The notes under the pieces were generated by a model. It did no database searches and was not told the DNA's origin. It saw only the letters and a program-made list of their open reading frames with translations. From assembly GCF_021789315.1 (NCBI RefSeq), contig NZ_CP084561.1, positions 2,914,001-2,978,000 on the forward strand: a stretch of DNA of 64,000 nucleotides, in the 5' to 3' direction. Position numbers and translations under genes: made by a program. The DNA comes from Arthrobacter sp. FW305-BF8. GTDB taxonomy: Bacteria > Actinomycetota > Actinomycetes > Actinomycetales > Micrococcaceae. Positions 1-8,217 of the stretch are shown here, piece by piece (the first letter of the stretch is position 1; each line of letters begins with the position of its first letter).

Positions 1-56
1 TGCGGCAGGCCTGACAGGCCGGCGGGATTGTTACTGGAACCCGTTGTTTCTGACAA
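1..56 (-). CDS. possible start of ribonuclease E/G (partial)
   Basis: Reading leftwards, a TTG at 54-56 opens a frame that stays open to the window edge (18 codons, starting M-S-E-T-T-G-S-S-N-N-P if TTG is read as Met). I see no good ribosome binding site, so this is tentative. The idea comes from gene order: in mycobacteria rne lies next to ndk and folC, and RNase E homologues of actinobacteria start with a poorly conserved low-complexity N-terminus like this one. No catalytic domain is in the window, so the family cannot be confirmed from sequence. Confidence 0.3.
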   Translation of the reverse strand, partial: MSETTGSSNNPAGLSGLP

Positions 57-333
57 CCACAACCAGGTGCCGTCCAATGGAAGGTGGGAGGCTGGATCTT
101 CTTTCCAAAGCCTGCACCACTGCTCATTGGCGGTCTTGGGAACAAGCCACCGGACTGGAGTTCGAATGTGGTTCGCGCTCCAGCCACGTTTATTCTCTCA
201 TATTGCCGTTCAAATACGCCGTAATTGTGTGACAAAGCCGGTCAAGGGCGCGATTGGCTACGAGCACAGCCCGCGTCAAGGTGGCGGCGATAGAATCTGG
301 GCAGGAGCACCCGAGACAAAAGGACGCAATCCC
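57..333. other. divergent intergenic/leader region without a gene
   Basis: About 280 bases between the possible rne start and the VKOR gene. I find no credible gene. The rightward side carries a -10-like TAGAAT at 291-296 for the VKOR gene. If rne does start at 56, the leftward side would hold a promoter and possibly a long 5' leader; AT-richer sequence at about 190-235 is the most promoter-like part on that strand. Short ORFs across it look like chance. Confidence 0.5.
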
Positions 334-1017
334 ATGCCACGCACTTCGCCTTCCACAGGCACGGACTACGAACAGGACCAGCGGGACGGTGCCCGGGCTG
401 CTGCGGCTTCGGCCGGTGCCGCCGTGCCGGCCATGACGCGCGACCGCCCCTTCGGCTGGCTGCTGGTCATCACCGGCGTTGTGGGCTGGCTGGCATCCGG
501 CATTCTGGTGCTGGAAAAGCTTGAGGTCCTCAAGGATCCCAACCATGCCACCGTGTGCGACGTGAACCCCTGGATTTCCTGCGGGCAGGTCATGCAGACG
601 TGGCAGAGCTCGGTCTTCGGTTTCCCGAACATGTTCATCGGGATAGTCGCCTTCGCAATCACGACCACAGTCGGAATGGCACTGCTTGCCGGCGCCCGGT
701 TCGCCAGCTGGTACTGGCTCGGGCTGCAGGCCGGCATCACCCTCGGCTTCATCTTCGTGGTGTGGCTGTGGTCGCAAGCGCTGTACTCCATCCACATCCT
801 GTGCCCGTTCTGCATGGTGGTCTGGGCGGCGATGATCCCGCTCTTCGTCTGGGTGACCGTGCGGAACGTGGTCCACGGCGTGATTCCGGCGCCGGCAGGC
901 CTGGCCCGCATCCTGGGCGACTCCGGCTGGATCATCACGGCGCTGCTCTACGTAGCCGTGATTGCGACCATCTTCTTTGCGTTCATCCAGGTGTTCGCCG
1001 GCACGTCGGGCTTCTAG
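334..1017 (+). CDS. vitamin K epoxide reductase (VKOR) family membrane protein
   Basis: VKOR homologues reoxidise quinone-coupled disulfide-forming proteins of the DsbA type at the cytoplasmic membrane. The 227-residue protein has a hydrophilic N-terminal tail (1-37) followed by about four to five membrane helices. The two cysteine pairs expected in the family are present: Cys75 and Cys83 in the loop after helix 1, and the active-site C-P-F-C at 157-160. The start at 334 is preceded by AAAGGA at a 9-base spacing; an upstream in-frame ATG at 28 would add about 100 non-conserved residues and is rejected. A -10-like TAGAAT lies at 291-296. No DsbA partner is adjacent; the DsbA-fold gene at 12507 is predicted to be cytoplasmic and is probably unrelated in function. 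Confidence 0.88.
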   Translation: MPRTSPSTGTDYEQDQRDGARAAAASAGAAVPAMTRDRPFGWLLVITGVVGWLASGILVLEKLEVLKDPNHATVCDVNPWISCGQVMQTWQSSVFGFPNMFIGIVAFAITTTVGMALLAGARFASWYWLGLQAGITLGFIFVVWLWSQALYSIHILCPFCMVVWAAMIPLFVWVTVRNVVHGVIPAPAGLARILGDSGWIITALLYVAVIATIFFAFIQVFAGTSGF

Positions 1018-1039
1018 CAGCACAGTCTTCCGAACGAAA

Positions 1040-1106
1040 AAGCGCGAACTGGCAGCTAACGCCCTCAAAACCAGCTTTTCGGGGCATTAGCTGCCAGTTC
1101 GCGCTT
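1040..1106. repeat. long perfect palindrome between convergent genes (mosaic element 1)
   Basis: A 20-bp perfect inverted repeat (arms 1040-1059 and 1087-1106) encloses a second, imperfect hairpin (GCCCTCAAAA against TTTTCGGGGC). It sits exactly between the convergent VKOR and ndk genes and may end transcription from both sides, although there is no U-tract. It shares the blocks AAGCGCGAAC, ACTGGCAG and CCCTCAAAAC with the palindromes at 46722-46789 and 58414-58478. Confidence 0.8.
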
Positions 1107-1121
1107 AACCTGCGGTGAAGC

Positions 1122-1541
1122 TTAGGCCTGGAACCAGATCTTGATTTCGCGCTCAGCCGAGTCCACCGAGTCGGAACCGTGGACCAGGTTCTGCTGGACC
1201 TTCAGGCCCCAGTCGCGGCCGAAGTCGCCGCGGATGGTGCCGGGGGCCGCCGTCGTCGGGTCCGTGGTGCCGGCCAGAGACCGGAAGCCCTCGATCACGC
1301 GGTGGCCTTCAAAGATCGCTGCAACCACCGGGCCGCTGAGCATGAACTCCACGAGCGGCTCGTAGAACGGCTTGCCCACGTGCTCCTCGTAGTGCTGCTC
1401 GAGCAGTTCGCGGCTGGCGTTGGTCTTCTTGAGTTCGGCCAGGGTGTAGCCCTTGGCTTCGATCCTTTTGAGGATTTCACCGGTCAGGTTGCGGGTGACG
1501 CCGTCCGGCTTGATCAGGACAAGGGTGCGCTCAATGCTCAC
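1122..1541 (-). CDS. ndk: nucleoside diphosphate kinase
   Basis: Transfers the gamma-phosphate from ATP to nucleoside diphosphates through a phosphohistidine, balancing the cytoplasmic NTP and dNTP pools. At 139 residues it has normal bacterial length. The active-site block N-L-V-H-G-S-D-S is at 118-125, with the phospho-accepting His121, and the N-terminal R-T-L-V-L-I-K-P-D block is intact. It is followed on the same strand side by DUF4233, folC and ileS, the order known from mycobacteria apart from ileS. There are 79 bases to the DUF4233 stop, so ndk may have its own promoter. Confidence 0.98.
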   Translation of the reverse strand: MSIERTLVLIKPDGVTRNLTGEILKRIEAKGYTLAELKKTNASRELLEQHYEEHVGKPFYEPLVEFMLSGPVVAAIFEGHRVIEGFRSLAGTTDPTTAAPGTIRGDFGRDWGLKVQQNLVHGSDSVDSAEREIKIWFQA

Positions 1542-1597
1542 AGTTGCTCCAATGGGGTTGGTTGTGGGTTTCGACGGTAAGTCTACGGGGTCCGGCC

Positions 1598-1629
1598 GGA
1601 TCCTTTAGGTGCCGGATCCTTTAGGTGCC
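1598..1629. repeat. perfect 16-bp tandem duplication over a stop codon
   Basis: The 16-mer GGATCCTTTAGGTGCC occurs twice without a gap (1598-1613 and 1614-1629). The duplication spans the stop codon of the DUF4233 gene, so the stop is present twice. It is one of several short tandem duplications at gene borders in this window. Confidence 0.9.
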
Positions 1630-2079
1630 AGCGCCTTCAGTGCCGGCGGCCTCAGGGTGCGCGGCATCCCACTCAGCCTGCGCCTGGTCCCGCTGGGCGG
1701 ACTCGCGGTCGATTCGGATGCCCGCCCGGATGCCGTACCACCAGGCGAGGGCAAACAGCGCGCCGACGAGGAACATCAGGGGTTCCGCGAAACCGCTCAG
1801 GATGAGCACCAGCTGCAGGATCCAGCCCAGCGCCACGCCCCACGGTTTGGACAGCACCGCGCAGGCCAGGATCAGCACCACGCTCAGTCCGATGCCCACC
1901 GAGAGGATCAGCGCCGGGGAGATCTCGGCGCGGCGCAGGCCGAACACCGCCAGCGTTGCGAAAAAGACCACGAAGGCCTCCAGCAGCAGCACCGTCGAGG
2001 CGAACATGACCTTGGTGGACCGCCGCTTCTTGGGCATGCCCGGGCGCCATTCACGCTGGGCCTTGGTCAGCCGGGCCAT
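1621..2079 (-). CDS. DUF4233 family membrane protein
   Basis: A 152-residue protein with a basic N-terminus (M-A-R-L-T-K-A-Q-R-E-W), four predicted membrane helices between about residues 24 and 122, and an acidic, Ala/Glu-rich C-terminal tail. It matches the DUF4233 family, which in actinobacteria typically follows folC. Its start overlaps the folC stop by one base (TGATG), pointing to translational coupling. The biochemical role is unknown to me; linkage to folC and ndk suggests a housekeeping membrane function rather than a proven link to folate. Confidence 0.85.
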   Translation of the reverse strand: MARLTKAQREWRPGMPKKRRSTKVMFASTVLLLEAFVVFFATLAVFGLRRAEISPALILSVGIGLSVVLILACAVLSKPWGVALGWILQLVLILSGFAEPLMFLVGALFALAWWYGIRAGIRIDRESAQRDQAQAEWDAAHPEAAGTEGAGT

Positions 2080-3440
2080 CAGCCGGCCGCCTTTCCAAGC
2101 AGGATGCGGGCGTCCGCCACCAGCGTGATGGAGCCGGTCACCAGCACGCCGCCGGCGAGGTCGTCGTTGGCTTCGGCGCGTTCAACGGCCCACTCCAGTG
2201 CGTCGTCCAGCTTTTCGGCGATGTGCACGTTTTCCTCGCCAAAGCCGAGGTCGACGGCGAGCTCCGCCAGTTCCGCTGCAGGCACTGCCCGCGGGGAGTT
2301 GGACTGGGTGAAGCAGAATTCCTCCGCGAGGTCACCCAGGGATTCCTTGAGCTGGCGCAGGATCTCCTCGGCGTCCTTTTCCTTGAGCACGCCCACCACG
2401 ACCACCAGCTTGCTGAAGCTGAAGGCCTCCTGGATCGCCTCGGCGGACGCCCGGATGCCATCCGGGTTGTGGGCAGCGTCCACGATGATGGTGGGGGCTG
2501 TCCGCACGACTTCCAGCCGGCCCGGGGACGACACGGTGCCGAAGGCTTCCTGCAGGACCTCCAGGGACAGCTCCTTCTCGCCGCCGCCAAGGAACGCCTC
2601 CAGCGCTGCCACTGCCACGGCGGCGTTCTCGGCCTGGTGGGCGCCGTGCAGCGGGACCATGAGGTCCGGATAGCGGCCGGCGAGGCCCTGGACGGTCACC
2701 ACCTGTCCGCCGACGGCGACCTGCCGGGATTCGACGCCGAATTCCACTCCTTCGAAGCGGAACGGCACCTGCACCTCCTTGGCCTTCTCCAGCAGGACCT
2801 GTGCGGCATCCAGCGGCTGGGCCGCGCTGATAAGGAAGCCGCCGGGCTTGATGATGCCGGCTTTCTCGTAGGCGATGTCCTCGGTGGTGTCACCCAGCAG
2901 GTCGGTGTGGTCGAGGGAGATGGGTGTCACCACGGACACCTGGCCGTCGCCCACGTTGGTGGCGTCGGTGATGCCGCCGAGGCCCACCTCCATGATGGCC
3001 ACGTTGACCGGCTGGTCGGCGAACACGGCGAAGGCCAGAATGGTGAGGCATTCGAAGTACGTCAGCCGGGGCTGGCCCTCGGCGGTGAGTTCGTCGTCGA
3101 CGATCTGCAGGTACGGCCGGATCTCGTCCCAGATGCGCACGAACGTCTCGTCGGAGACGGGCTCACCGTCCAGGCTGATCCGCTCCGTGACCTTGGACAG
3201 GTGCGGGCTGGTGTAGCGCCCGGTGCTGAGGCCGTGGGCGCGCAGGCCGGCCTCGATCATCCGGGCCGTGGACGTTTTTCCGTTGGTCCCGGTGATGTGG
3301 ATGATCGGGTAGGCCTTGTTCGGCTCCCCCAGCACATCCATGGCGCGGAACAGCGGGGCCAGCCGGGGCTCCATCTTGTTTTCCGGTGCGCGGCCCAGCA
3401 GCTCGGCGTAGACGCTCTCCACGGAGAATTCGTCGGTCAT
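2079..3440 (-). CDS. folC: folylpolyglutamate synthase / dihydrofolate synthase
   Basis: Adds glutamate to dihydropteroate and extends the polyglutamate tail of folates, using ATP in the cytoplasm. The 453-residue protein carries the Mur-ligase ATP-binding loop I-T-G-T-N-G-K-T-S-T-A near residue 50 and the conserved Y-T-S-P-H-L block just after it, followed by the central and C-terminal Mur-ligase domains with the H-N-P-D-G motif. It starts 3 bases after the ileS stop and overlaps the following DUF4233 gene, so it looks like part of an ileS-folC-DUF4233 transcript governed by the ileS T-box leader. Confidence 0.96.
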   Translation of the reverse strand: MTDEFSVESVYAELLGRAPENKMEPRLAPLFRAMDVLGEPNKAYPIIHITGTNGKTSTARMIEAGLRAHGLSTGRYTSPHLSKVTERISLDGEPVSDETFVRIWDEIRPYLQIVDDELTAEGQPRLTYFECLTILAFAVFADQPVNVAIMEVGLGGITDATNVGDGQVSVVTPISLDHTDLLGDTTEDIAYEKAGIIKPGGFLISAAQPLDAAQVLLEKAKEVQVPFRFEGVEFGVESRQVAVGGQVVTVQGLAGRYPDLMVPLHGAHQAENAAVAVAALEAFLGGGEKELSLEVLQEAFGTVSSPGRLEVVRTAPTIIVDAAHNPDGIRASAEAIQEAFSFSKLVVVVGVLKEKDAEEILRQLKESLGDLAEEFCFTQSNSPRAVPAAELAELAVDLGFGEENVHIAEKLDDALEWAVERAEANDDLAGGVLVTGSITLVADARILLGKAAG

Positions 3441-3443
3441 GGC

Positions 3444-6400
3444 TTAGTTGGCCTTTACTTTTTCGACAGTGATCTGCAGCTCGGTGTCAGGACCCGAGGA
3501 ACCGAGATCGAGTTCAACAGTCAGCGTTTCGGTGGTCAGGAGCTGTTCGTATGCCCGGACGGCGTCAAAGACATCCTTCGGAGCCTGAATGATGGTGCGG
3601 ATCCGGTCGCTGACATTCAGCCCGGCGTCCTTGCGGGCCTGCTGGATGGCACGGACCATGTCCCGGGCCAGACCTTCAGCCTCGAGCTCGGGGGTGACTT
3701 CCGTGTTGAGGACGACGAAGCCGCCGCCGGGCAGCACTGCGACCGAGGCCGAACCGCCGTCGGACTCTGCCACCACCGTTTCCAGCGTGTATTCCTGCGG
3801 TTCCAGCTCAAGGCCGCCGGCGGTGACCACGCCGGCGTCGGAGACAGACCAGTCGCCGGACTTGGAACCCTTGATGGCCAGCTGCACGTTCTTGCCGAGG
3901 CGCGGACCTGCGGCACGGGCGTTGACCACGAGCTTCTGCTCGATGCCGAACTCCTCCGGGGAGGCGCTGGCGGCGTCCAGCAGGCGGACCGAGCGCAGGT
4001 TCAGTTCGTCCGCGACGACGGCGGCAAAGCCTTCCAGCGCATCTGCACCGGGTGCCACGACTGTGAGTTCCTGCAGCGGCAGGCGCACGCGCAGGTTGGC
4101 GGCCTTCCGCAGCGAGGAGCCGGTGGAGCAGATCTGCTGCACGCGGTCCATCGCCTCCACCAGCGCGGCGTTGGCCGGGAACAGCTCCGGGTCCGGCCAG
4201 TCGGCGAGGTGCACGGAGCGCCCGCCGGTCAGGCCGCGCCAGATCTCCTCGGAGACCAGCGGCAGCAGCGGGGCGGCCACGCGGCACACGGCCTCCAGAG
4301 CTGTGTACAGGGCGTCGAACGCGTCGGCGTTCTCGTCGAAAAAGCGCTGCCGGCTGCGGCGGACGTACCAGTTGGTGAGCATGTCCAGGTAGCTGCGGAG
4401 TTCGTCGCAGGCGCCGGAGATGTCGTACGTGTCCAGCTGGGCAGTCATGTTCCGGACGAGGTCACCGGTGTTGGCCAGCAGGTACTGGTCCAGCGTGTCG
4501 GTGTAGCCGTCGTACCGCAGCTGCGCGTCATAGCCAGAACCACCAGCAGCGGCGTTCGTGTACAGCGTGAAGAAGCTGTACACGTTCCACAGCGGCAGGA
4601 TGACCTGGCGGACGCCGTCGCGGATGCCCTGTTCGGTGACCACGAGGTTGCCGCCGCGCAGGATGGGACTGGACATGAGGAACCAGCGCATGGCGTCGGA
4701 GCCGTCGCGGTCCAGCACCTCGGAGACGTCCGGGTAGTTGCGCAGGCTCTTGGACATCTTCTGCCCGTCGGAACCCAACACGATGCCGTGGCTGATGACG
4801 TTCCGGAAGGCCGGGCGGTCAAACAGCGCGGTGGACAGGATGTGCAGCATGTAGAACCAACCGCGGGTCTGTCCGATGTATTCCACGATGAAGTCGGCCG
4901 GGTTGTGGGTGTCGAACCAGGCCTCGTTTTGGAACGGGTAGTGCACCTGGCCGTAGGGCATGGAGCCGGAGTCGAACCAGACGTCCAGCACGTCCTCCAC
5001 GCGGCGCATGACCGACTGGCCCTCTTCAGGGGTGCGGGGATCGTCCGGGTTGGGCCGGGTCAGTTCGTCGATGAACGGCCGGTGCAGGTCCACCTCGCCG
5101 TCCTTGTTCAGCGGCAGCCGGCCGAAGTCGGCCTCGATGTCCGCGAGCGACCCATACACGTCGGTGCGCGGGTATTCCGGGTCGCTGGACTGCCACACCG
5201 GAATGGGGCTGCCCCAGTAGCGGTTGCGGCTGATGGACCAGTCGCGGGCGTTGGCGAGCCACTTGCCGAACTGGCCGTCCTTGACGTTGCCGGGGATCCA
5301 GTTGATTTCCTGGTTCAGCTCGGACATCCGGTCGCGGAACTTGGTGACCTCCACGTACCAGGAGGAGACGGCGCGGTAGATCAGGGGGTTGCGGCAGCGC
5401 CAGCAGTGCGGGTAGCTGTGCTCGTAGCTGGCCTGGCGGACCAGGCGGCCCTGGGCGCGGAGCACCTGGGTGATGGGTTTGTTGGCGTCGAAGACCTGCA
5501 GGCCGACGATGTCGTGCAGGTCGCCGTGGGCGAACAGGTGCAGGAACTTGGCGCCCTCGTCCACGGAGAGCACCACAGGGATGCCGGCTTCCTCGCAGAC
5601 CTTCTGGTCGTCCTCACCGTAGGCCGGGGCCTGGTGGACGATGCCGGTGCCGTCGGTGGTGGTGACGTAGTCGGCCACGAGGAACACCCAGGCGTTCTGG
5701 GTGCCGTACTTTTCCGTGTCGGCGAAGTCATGCCAGAGAGGCTCGTAGCTGAGCCCTTCCAGCTCGGCGCCGGTGTGGGTGGACGTGACGGCGGCGGCCG
5801 CGGCAGCGGCGTCGTCGTACCCCAGGTCCTTGGCATAGGTCCCCAGCAGGTCTTCAGCGAGCAGGAAGCTGCCGGTGACCGGCGCCTCGGCCGCGGCGGC
5901 CTTGATGCCGTTCGGCCCGGCGGGCAGCACTGCGTAGCTGATGGAGGGTCCGACGGCGAGCGCCAGGTTGGTGGGCAGCGTCCAGGGCGTGGTGGTCCAG
6001 GCGAGCGCCTGCACACCGGCCAGCTGCTTGGACAGTTCCGACTCCCCCGCCTTGACGGGGAAGGTCACCGTGACGGTCTGGTCCTGGCGGTTCTTGTAGA
6101 CGTCGTCGTCCATGCGCAGCTCATGGTTGGACAGCGGCGTCTCGTCCTTCCAGCAGTACGGCAGCACGCGGTAGCCGTTGTAGGTCAGCCCCTTCTCGTG
6201 CAGCTGCTTGAACGCCCAGAGCACGGACTCCATGTACTCGACGTTGAGCGTCTTGTAGTCGTTGTCGAAGTCCACCCAGCGGGCCTGGCGGGTGACGTAG
6301 GCCTGCCACTCGTTGGCGTACTTCATCACCGAGGCGCGGCAGGCGTCGTTGAACTTGTCGATGCCCATGGCCTCGATCTGGGTCTTGTCCGTCATGCCCA

Positions 6401-6767
6401 GCTGCTTCATGGCTTCCAGCTCGGCGGGCAGGCCGTGGGTGTCCCAGCCGAAGCGGCGCTCCACGCGCTTGCCGCGCTGGGTCTGGTAGCGGCCCACCAG
6501 GTCCTTGGCGTAGCCGGTCAGCAGGTGGCCGTAGTGCGGCAGGCCGTTGGCGAAGGGCGGGCCGTCGTAGAAGACGAATTCATTGCTGCCGGGGGTGCCG
6601 CCTGGAAGGTCGGCGCTGCGCTGGTCGATGCTGGCCTGGAAGGTGCCGTCCTCGTCCCAGTACTTGAGGATCCGCTCCTCGATCTCCGGGAACTTCACGG
6701 AGGCGGACACTCCTGCAGAGGAGCCCGGACCGGACGGGGCTGCTGAGGCCTTGGGGTAATACGTCAT
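3444..6767 (-). CDS. ileS: isoleucyl-tRNA synthetase
   Basis: Charges tRNA-Ile with isoleucine. At about 1107 residues it is the long form with a big CP1 editing domain. The class I signature G-L-P-H-Y-G-H is near residue 70 and K-M-S-K-S near residue 668; the tRNA-binding and C-terminal extension domains follow. I choose the ATG at 6765-6767 (M-T-Y-Y-P-K) over the in-frame ATG at 6774-6776: the AGGA of the Shine-Dalgarno overlaps the upstream ATG and is 8 bases from the chosen one. A T-box riboswitch precedes it, and its SD-sequestering hairpin closes exactly on the chosen start. The opposite strand has a 1507-codon open frame that is only a composition artefact. Confidence 0.97.
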   Translation of the reverse strand: MTYYPKASAAPSGPGSSAGVSASVKFPEIEERILKYWDEDGTFQASIDQRSADLPGGTPGSNEFVFYDGPPFANGLPHYGHLLTGYAKDLVGRYQTQRGKRVERRFGWDTHGLPAELEAMKQLGMTDKTQIEAMGIDKFNDACRASVMKYANEWQAYVTRQARWVDFDNDYKTLNVEYMESVLWAFKQLHEKGLTYNGYRVLPYCWKDETPLSNHELRMDDDVYKNRQDQTVTVTFPVKAGESELSKQLAGVQALAWTTTPWTLPTNLALAVGPSISYAVLPAGPNGIKAAAAEAPVTGSFLLAEDLLGTYAKDLGYDDAAAAAAAVTSTHTGAELEGLSYEPLWHDFADTEKYGTQNAWVFLVADYVTTTDGTGIVHQAPAYGEDDQKVCEEAGIPVVLSVDEGAKFLHLFAHGDLHDIVGLQVFDANKPITQVLRAQGRLVRQASYEHSYPHCWRCRNPLIYRAVSSWYVEVTKFRDRMSELNQEINWIPGNVKDGQFGKWLANARDWSISRNRYWGSPIPVWQSSDPEYPRTDVYGSLADIEADFGRLPLNKDGEVDLHRPFIDELTRPNPDDPRTPEEGQSVMRRVEDVLDVWFDSGSMPYGQVHYPFQNEAWFDTHNPADFIVEYIGQTRGWFYMLHILSTALFDRPAFRNVISHGIVLGSDGQKMSKSLRNYPDVSEVLDRDGSDAMRWFLMSSPILRGGNLVVTEQGIRDGVRQVILPLWNVYSFFTLYTNAAAGGSGYDAQLRYDGYTDTLDQYLLANTGDLVRNMTAQLDTYDISGACDELRSYLDMLTNWYVRRSRQRFFDENADAFDALYTALEAVCRVAAPLLPLVSEEIWRGLTGGRSVHLADWPDPELFPANAALVEAMDRVQQICSTGSSLRKAANLRVRLPLQELTVVAPGADALEGFAAVVADELNLRSVRLLDAASASPEEFGIEQKLVVNARAAGPRLGKNVQLAIKGSKSGDWSVSDAGVVTAGGLELEPQEYTLETVVAESDGGSASVAVLPGGGFVVLNTEVTPELEAEGLARDMVRAIQQARKDAGLNVSDRIRTIIQAPKDVFDAVRAYEQLLTTETLTVELDLGSSGPDTELQITVEKVKAN

Positions 6768-7040
6768 CTCGAACATCCTGGGTTGAGCTGGTGAACAAAT
6801 TCAGGATGCGAGGACGGCGCACGCACAGTCCTGCGACTGCACCGGCACCGCGGTACCACCTCACTTACCGCTGCCAACTCCAAGGAGTTCGACGACGGCC
6901 GCTCATTGCTGCTGTGACGGGCTTACCCGTCCGGTTCTACTGGCCTGGTCCCCGCGATCGGTTGTGCGCACCGCGGGCCGGGTTTTCTTCCGGAAGCTCA
7001 CCGGTGATGGCCGGGTCAAAGCTGCTGGCTCCAGTCTAAC
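6768..7040 (-). promoter_or_regulatory. ileS T-box riboswitch leader (translational type)
   Basis: On the minus strand the T-box core AGGTGGTACCGCG lies at about 6850-6864, and upstream, at about 7000, a GGCCATCACCGGTGAGC block contains a candidate ATC (Ile) specifier in the short Stem I typical of actinobacterial ileS leaders. Next to the gene there is a clear SD-sequestering hairpin: CTCGCATCCTG (6812-6802) pairs with CAGGATG and CGAG (6780-6768, two bases bulged) and hides the AGGA just before the ATG. No intrinsic terminator is seen. Uncharged tRNA-Ile should therefore release the ribosome binding site and raise ileS translation. Confidence 0.9.
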
Positions 7041-7082
7041 TGCTGAGGCCGGGGCGGCCACAACCATCCGGCGGCCGGAGCC

Positions 7083-7088
7083 TAGACT
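7083..7088 (+). promoter_or_regulatory. -10 element TAGACT, leaderless start
   Basis: TAGACT lies 6 bases before the ATG at 7095, with no Shine-Dalgarno between them. This is the spacing expected for a leaderless transcript. Confidence 0.6.
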
Positions 7089-7094
7089 CGATCC

Positions 7095-8207
7095 ATGACT
7101 GCTTCGGCCCGCCGCGGGCAAACCGTCTGGCTGGTGCTGGCACTGTGCGTCCTCCTGCCGGTCGCTTCGCTTTCGGTGTTCCGGGCCATCCCTGCCGAGT
7201 GGCCCACGCCGCTGGTCCAGCTGCTGTCCTTCACCCCGTGGCTGGTGATTCCTGCCGCCCTTGCGCTGGCCCTGGCGCTGCCGGGCCGGCGGCATCTGGT
7301 CACGGCCGCTGCCGTGCTGCTCCTGGGAGCCCAGCTTTTCTGGCTCTGGGCGCCGGATGCCGGGCGCGCGGATGAAGAGGTAGCAGACGCAGGACAGGCG
7401 GGTGCAGGCCGGGCAGACTCCGGAGCCTCCGGTACCGGCGGCACCGTTCCGCTGACGGTGATGAGCATCAATTCCCGCTTCGGCAGGGCCGACGCCGCCG
7501 AAATCGTCCGGCTGGTCCGGGACAACGGGGTGGAACTTCTCGCCATTCAGGAGTACACCCAGGCGCTGGAGGACCGGCTGGCGGCGGAAGGCCTGGGAAG
7601 CCTCCTGCCCAACAGGATCAGCAGTCCCACCGAGAACGGCTCGGGCAGCGCAACGTACTCACGGCACGCCATCCGAGCCACCGGGCTGATTCCCGACACC
7701 CCGTTCCAGATGCCGACTTTCCGGATGACGGTGCCCGTTGCTGGCGGCGCCGTTGCGGGTGCTGGCAAGACGGATGCTGCGCCCGCCACGCTTGAGGTCA
7801 CGAACGTGCACACGCTCCCGCCTGTGGATGTCCGTGTGGGCCAGTGGCGCAGCGACCTGGAGTCACTGGGCCGTCTGGTGGCACGCAACGGAGCCGTGGG
7901 CCGGGGCAACCAACTGACGGGCAACCAGCTGCTGCTTGGTGACTTCAACGCCACTTACGACCACGCGGAGTTCCGGAGGCTGCTCGACGGCGGCCCGGGC
8001 GGCCGGAAGCTGGTGGACGTCGGCATGGCGTCGGGGGCGCGGTTCATGCCCACGTGGCCGATGGACGGCCAGCCGCTGCCCGGCATCACCATCGACCACC
8101 TGGTCACCAGCCCGCGCATTCCGGCCTCGGGCTACGCGGTGCACCGCGTCCCCGGGACGGACCACGCTGCCGTACTGGCCACGCTGTACGTCCCGGTGAA
8201 CGGATAG
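7095..8207 (+). CDS. endonuclease/exonuclease/phosphatase (EEP) family membrane protein
   Basis: A 370-residue protein with three N-terminal membrane helices (about residues 10-90) and an EEP hydrolase domain from about 120 to the end, probably outside the membrane. Catalytic blocks are visible: V-M-S-I-N-S-R-F (metal/backbone strand), L-L-A-I-Q-E-Y with the metal-binding Glu, L-L-G-D-F-N-A-T with Asp/Asn, and the C-terminal I-D-H and G-T-D-H-A blocks with catalytic His. The family includes DNases, phosphodiesterases and phosphatases, and the substrate cannot be told from sequence. A 22-residue Ala/Gly/Glu linker separates the membrane part from the catalytic part. It converges with the SDR gene at 8218, with only 10 bases between them. 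Confidence 0.85.
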   Translation: MTASARRGQTVWLVLALCVLLPVASLSVFRAIPAEWPTPLVQLLSFTPWLVIPAALALALALPGRRHLVTAAAVLLLGAQLFWLWAPDAGRADEEVADAGQAGAGRADSGASGTGGTVPLTVMSINSRFGRADAAEIVRLVRDNGVELLAIQEYTQALEDRLAAEGLGSLLPNRISSPTENGSGSATYSRHAIRATGLIPDTPFQMPTFRMTVPVAGGAVAGAGKTDAAPATLEVTNVHTLPPVDVRVGQWRSDLESLGRLVARNGAVGRGNQLTGNQLLLGDFNATYDHAEFRRLLDGGPGGRKLVDVGMASGARFMPTWPMDGQPLPGITIDHLVTSPRIPASGYAVHRVPGTDHAAVLATLYVPVNG

Positions 8208-8217
8208 CGAAGCCTGC

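Noticed and set aside
190..1068. Minus-strand frames opposite the VKOR gene
   Set aside because: Products are Arg/His-rich without any pattern, and the VKOR cysteine motifs on the plus strand are decisive.
2223..6746. A 1507-codon open frame on the plus strand opposite folC and ileS
   Set aside because: It is the mirror frame of highly GC3-biased genes. The opposite strand encodes complete FolC and IleS with all motifs, and the mirror product is a His/Gly/Val/Arg-rich sequence with no domain.
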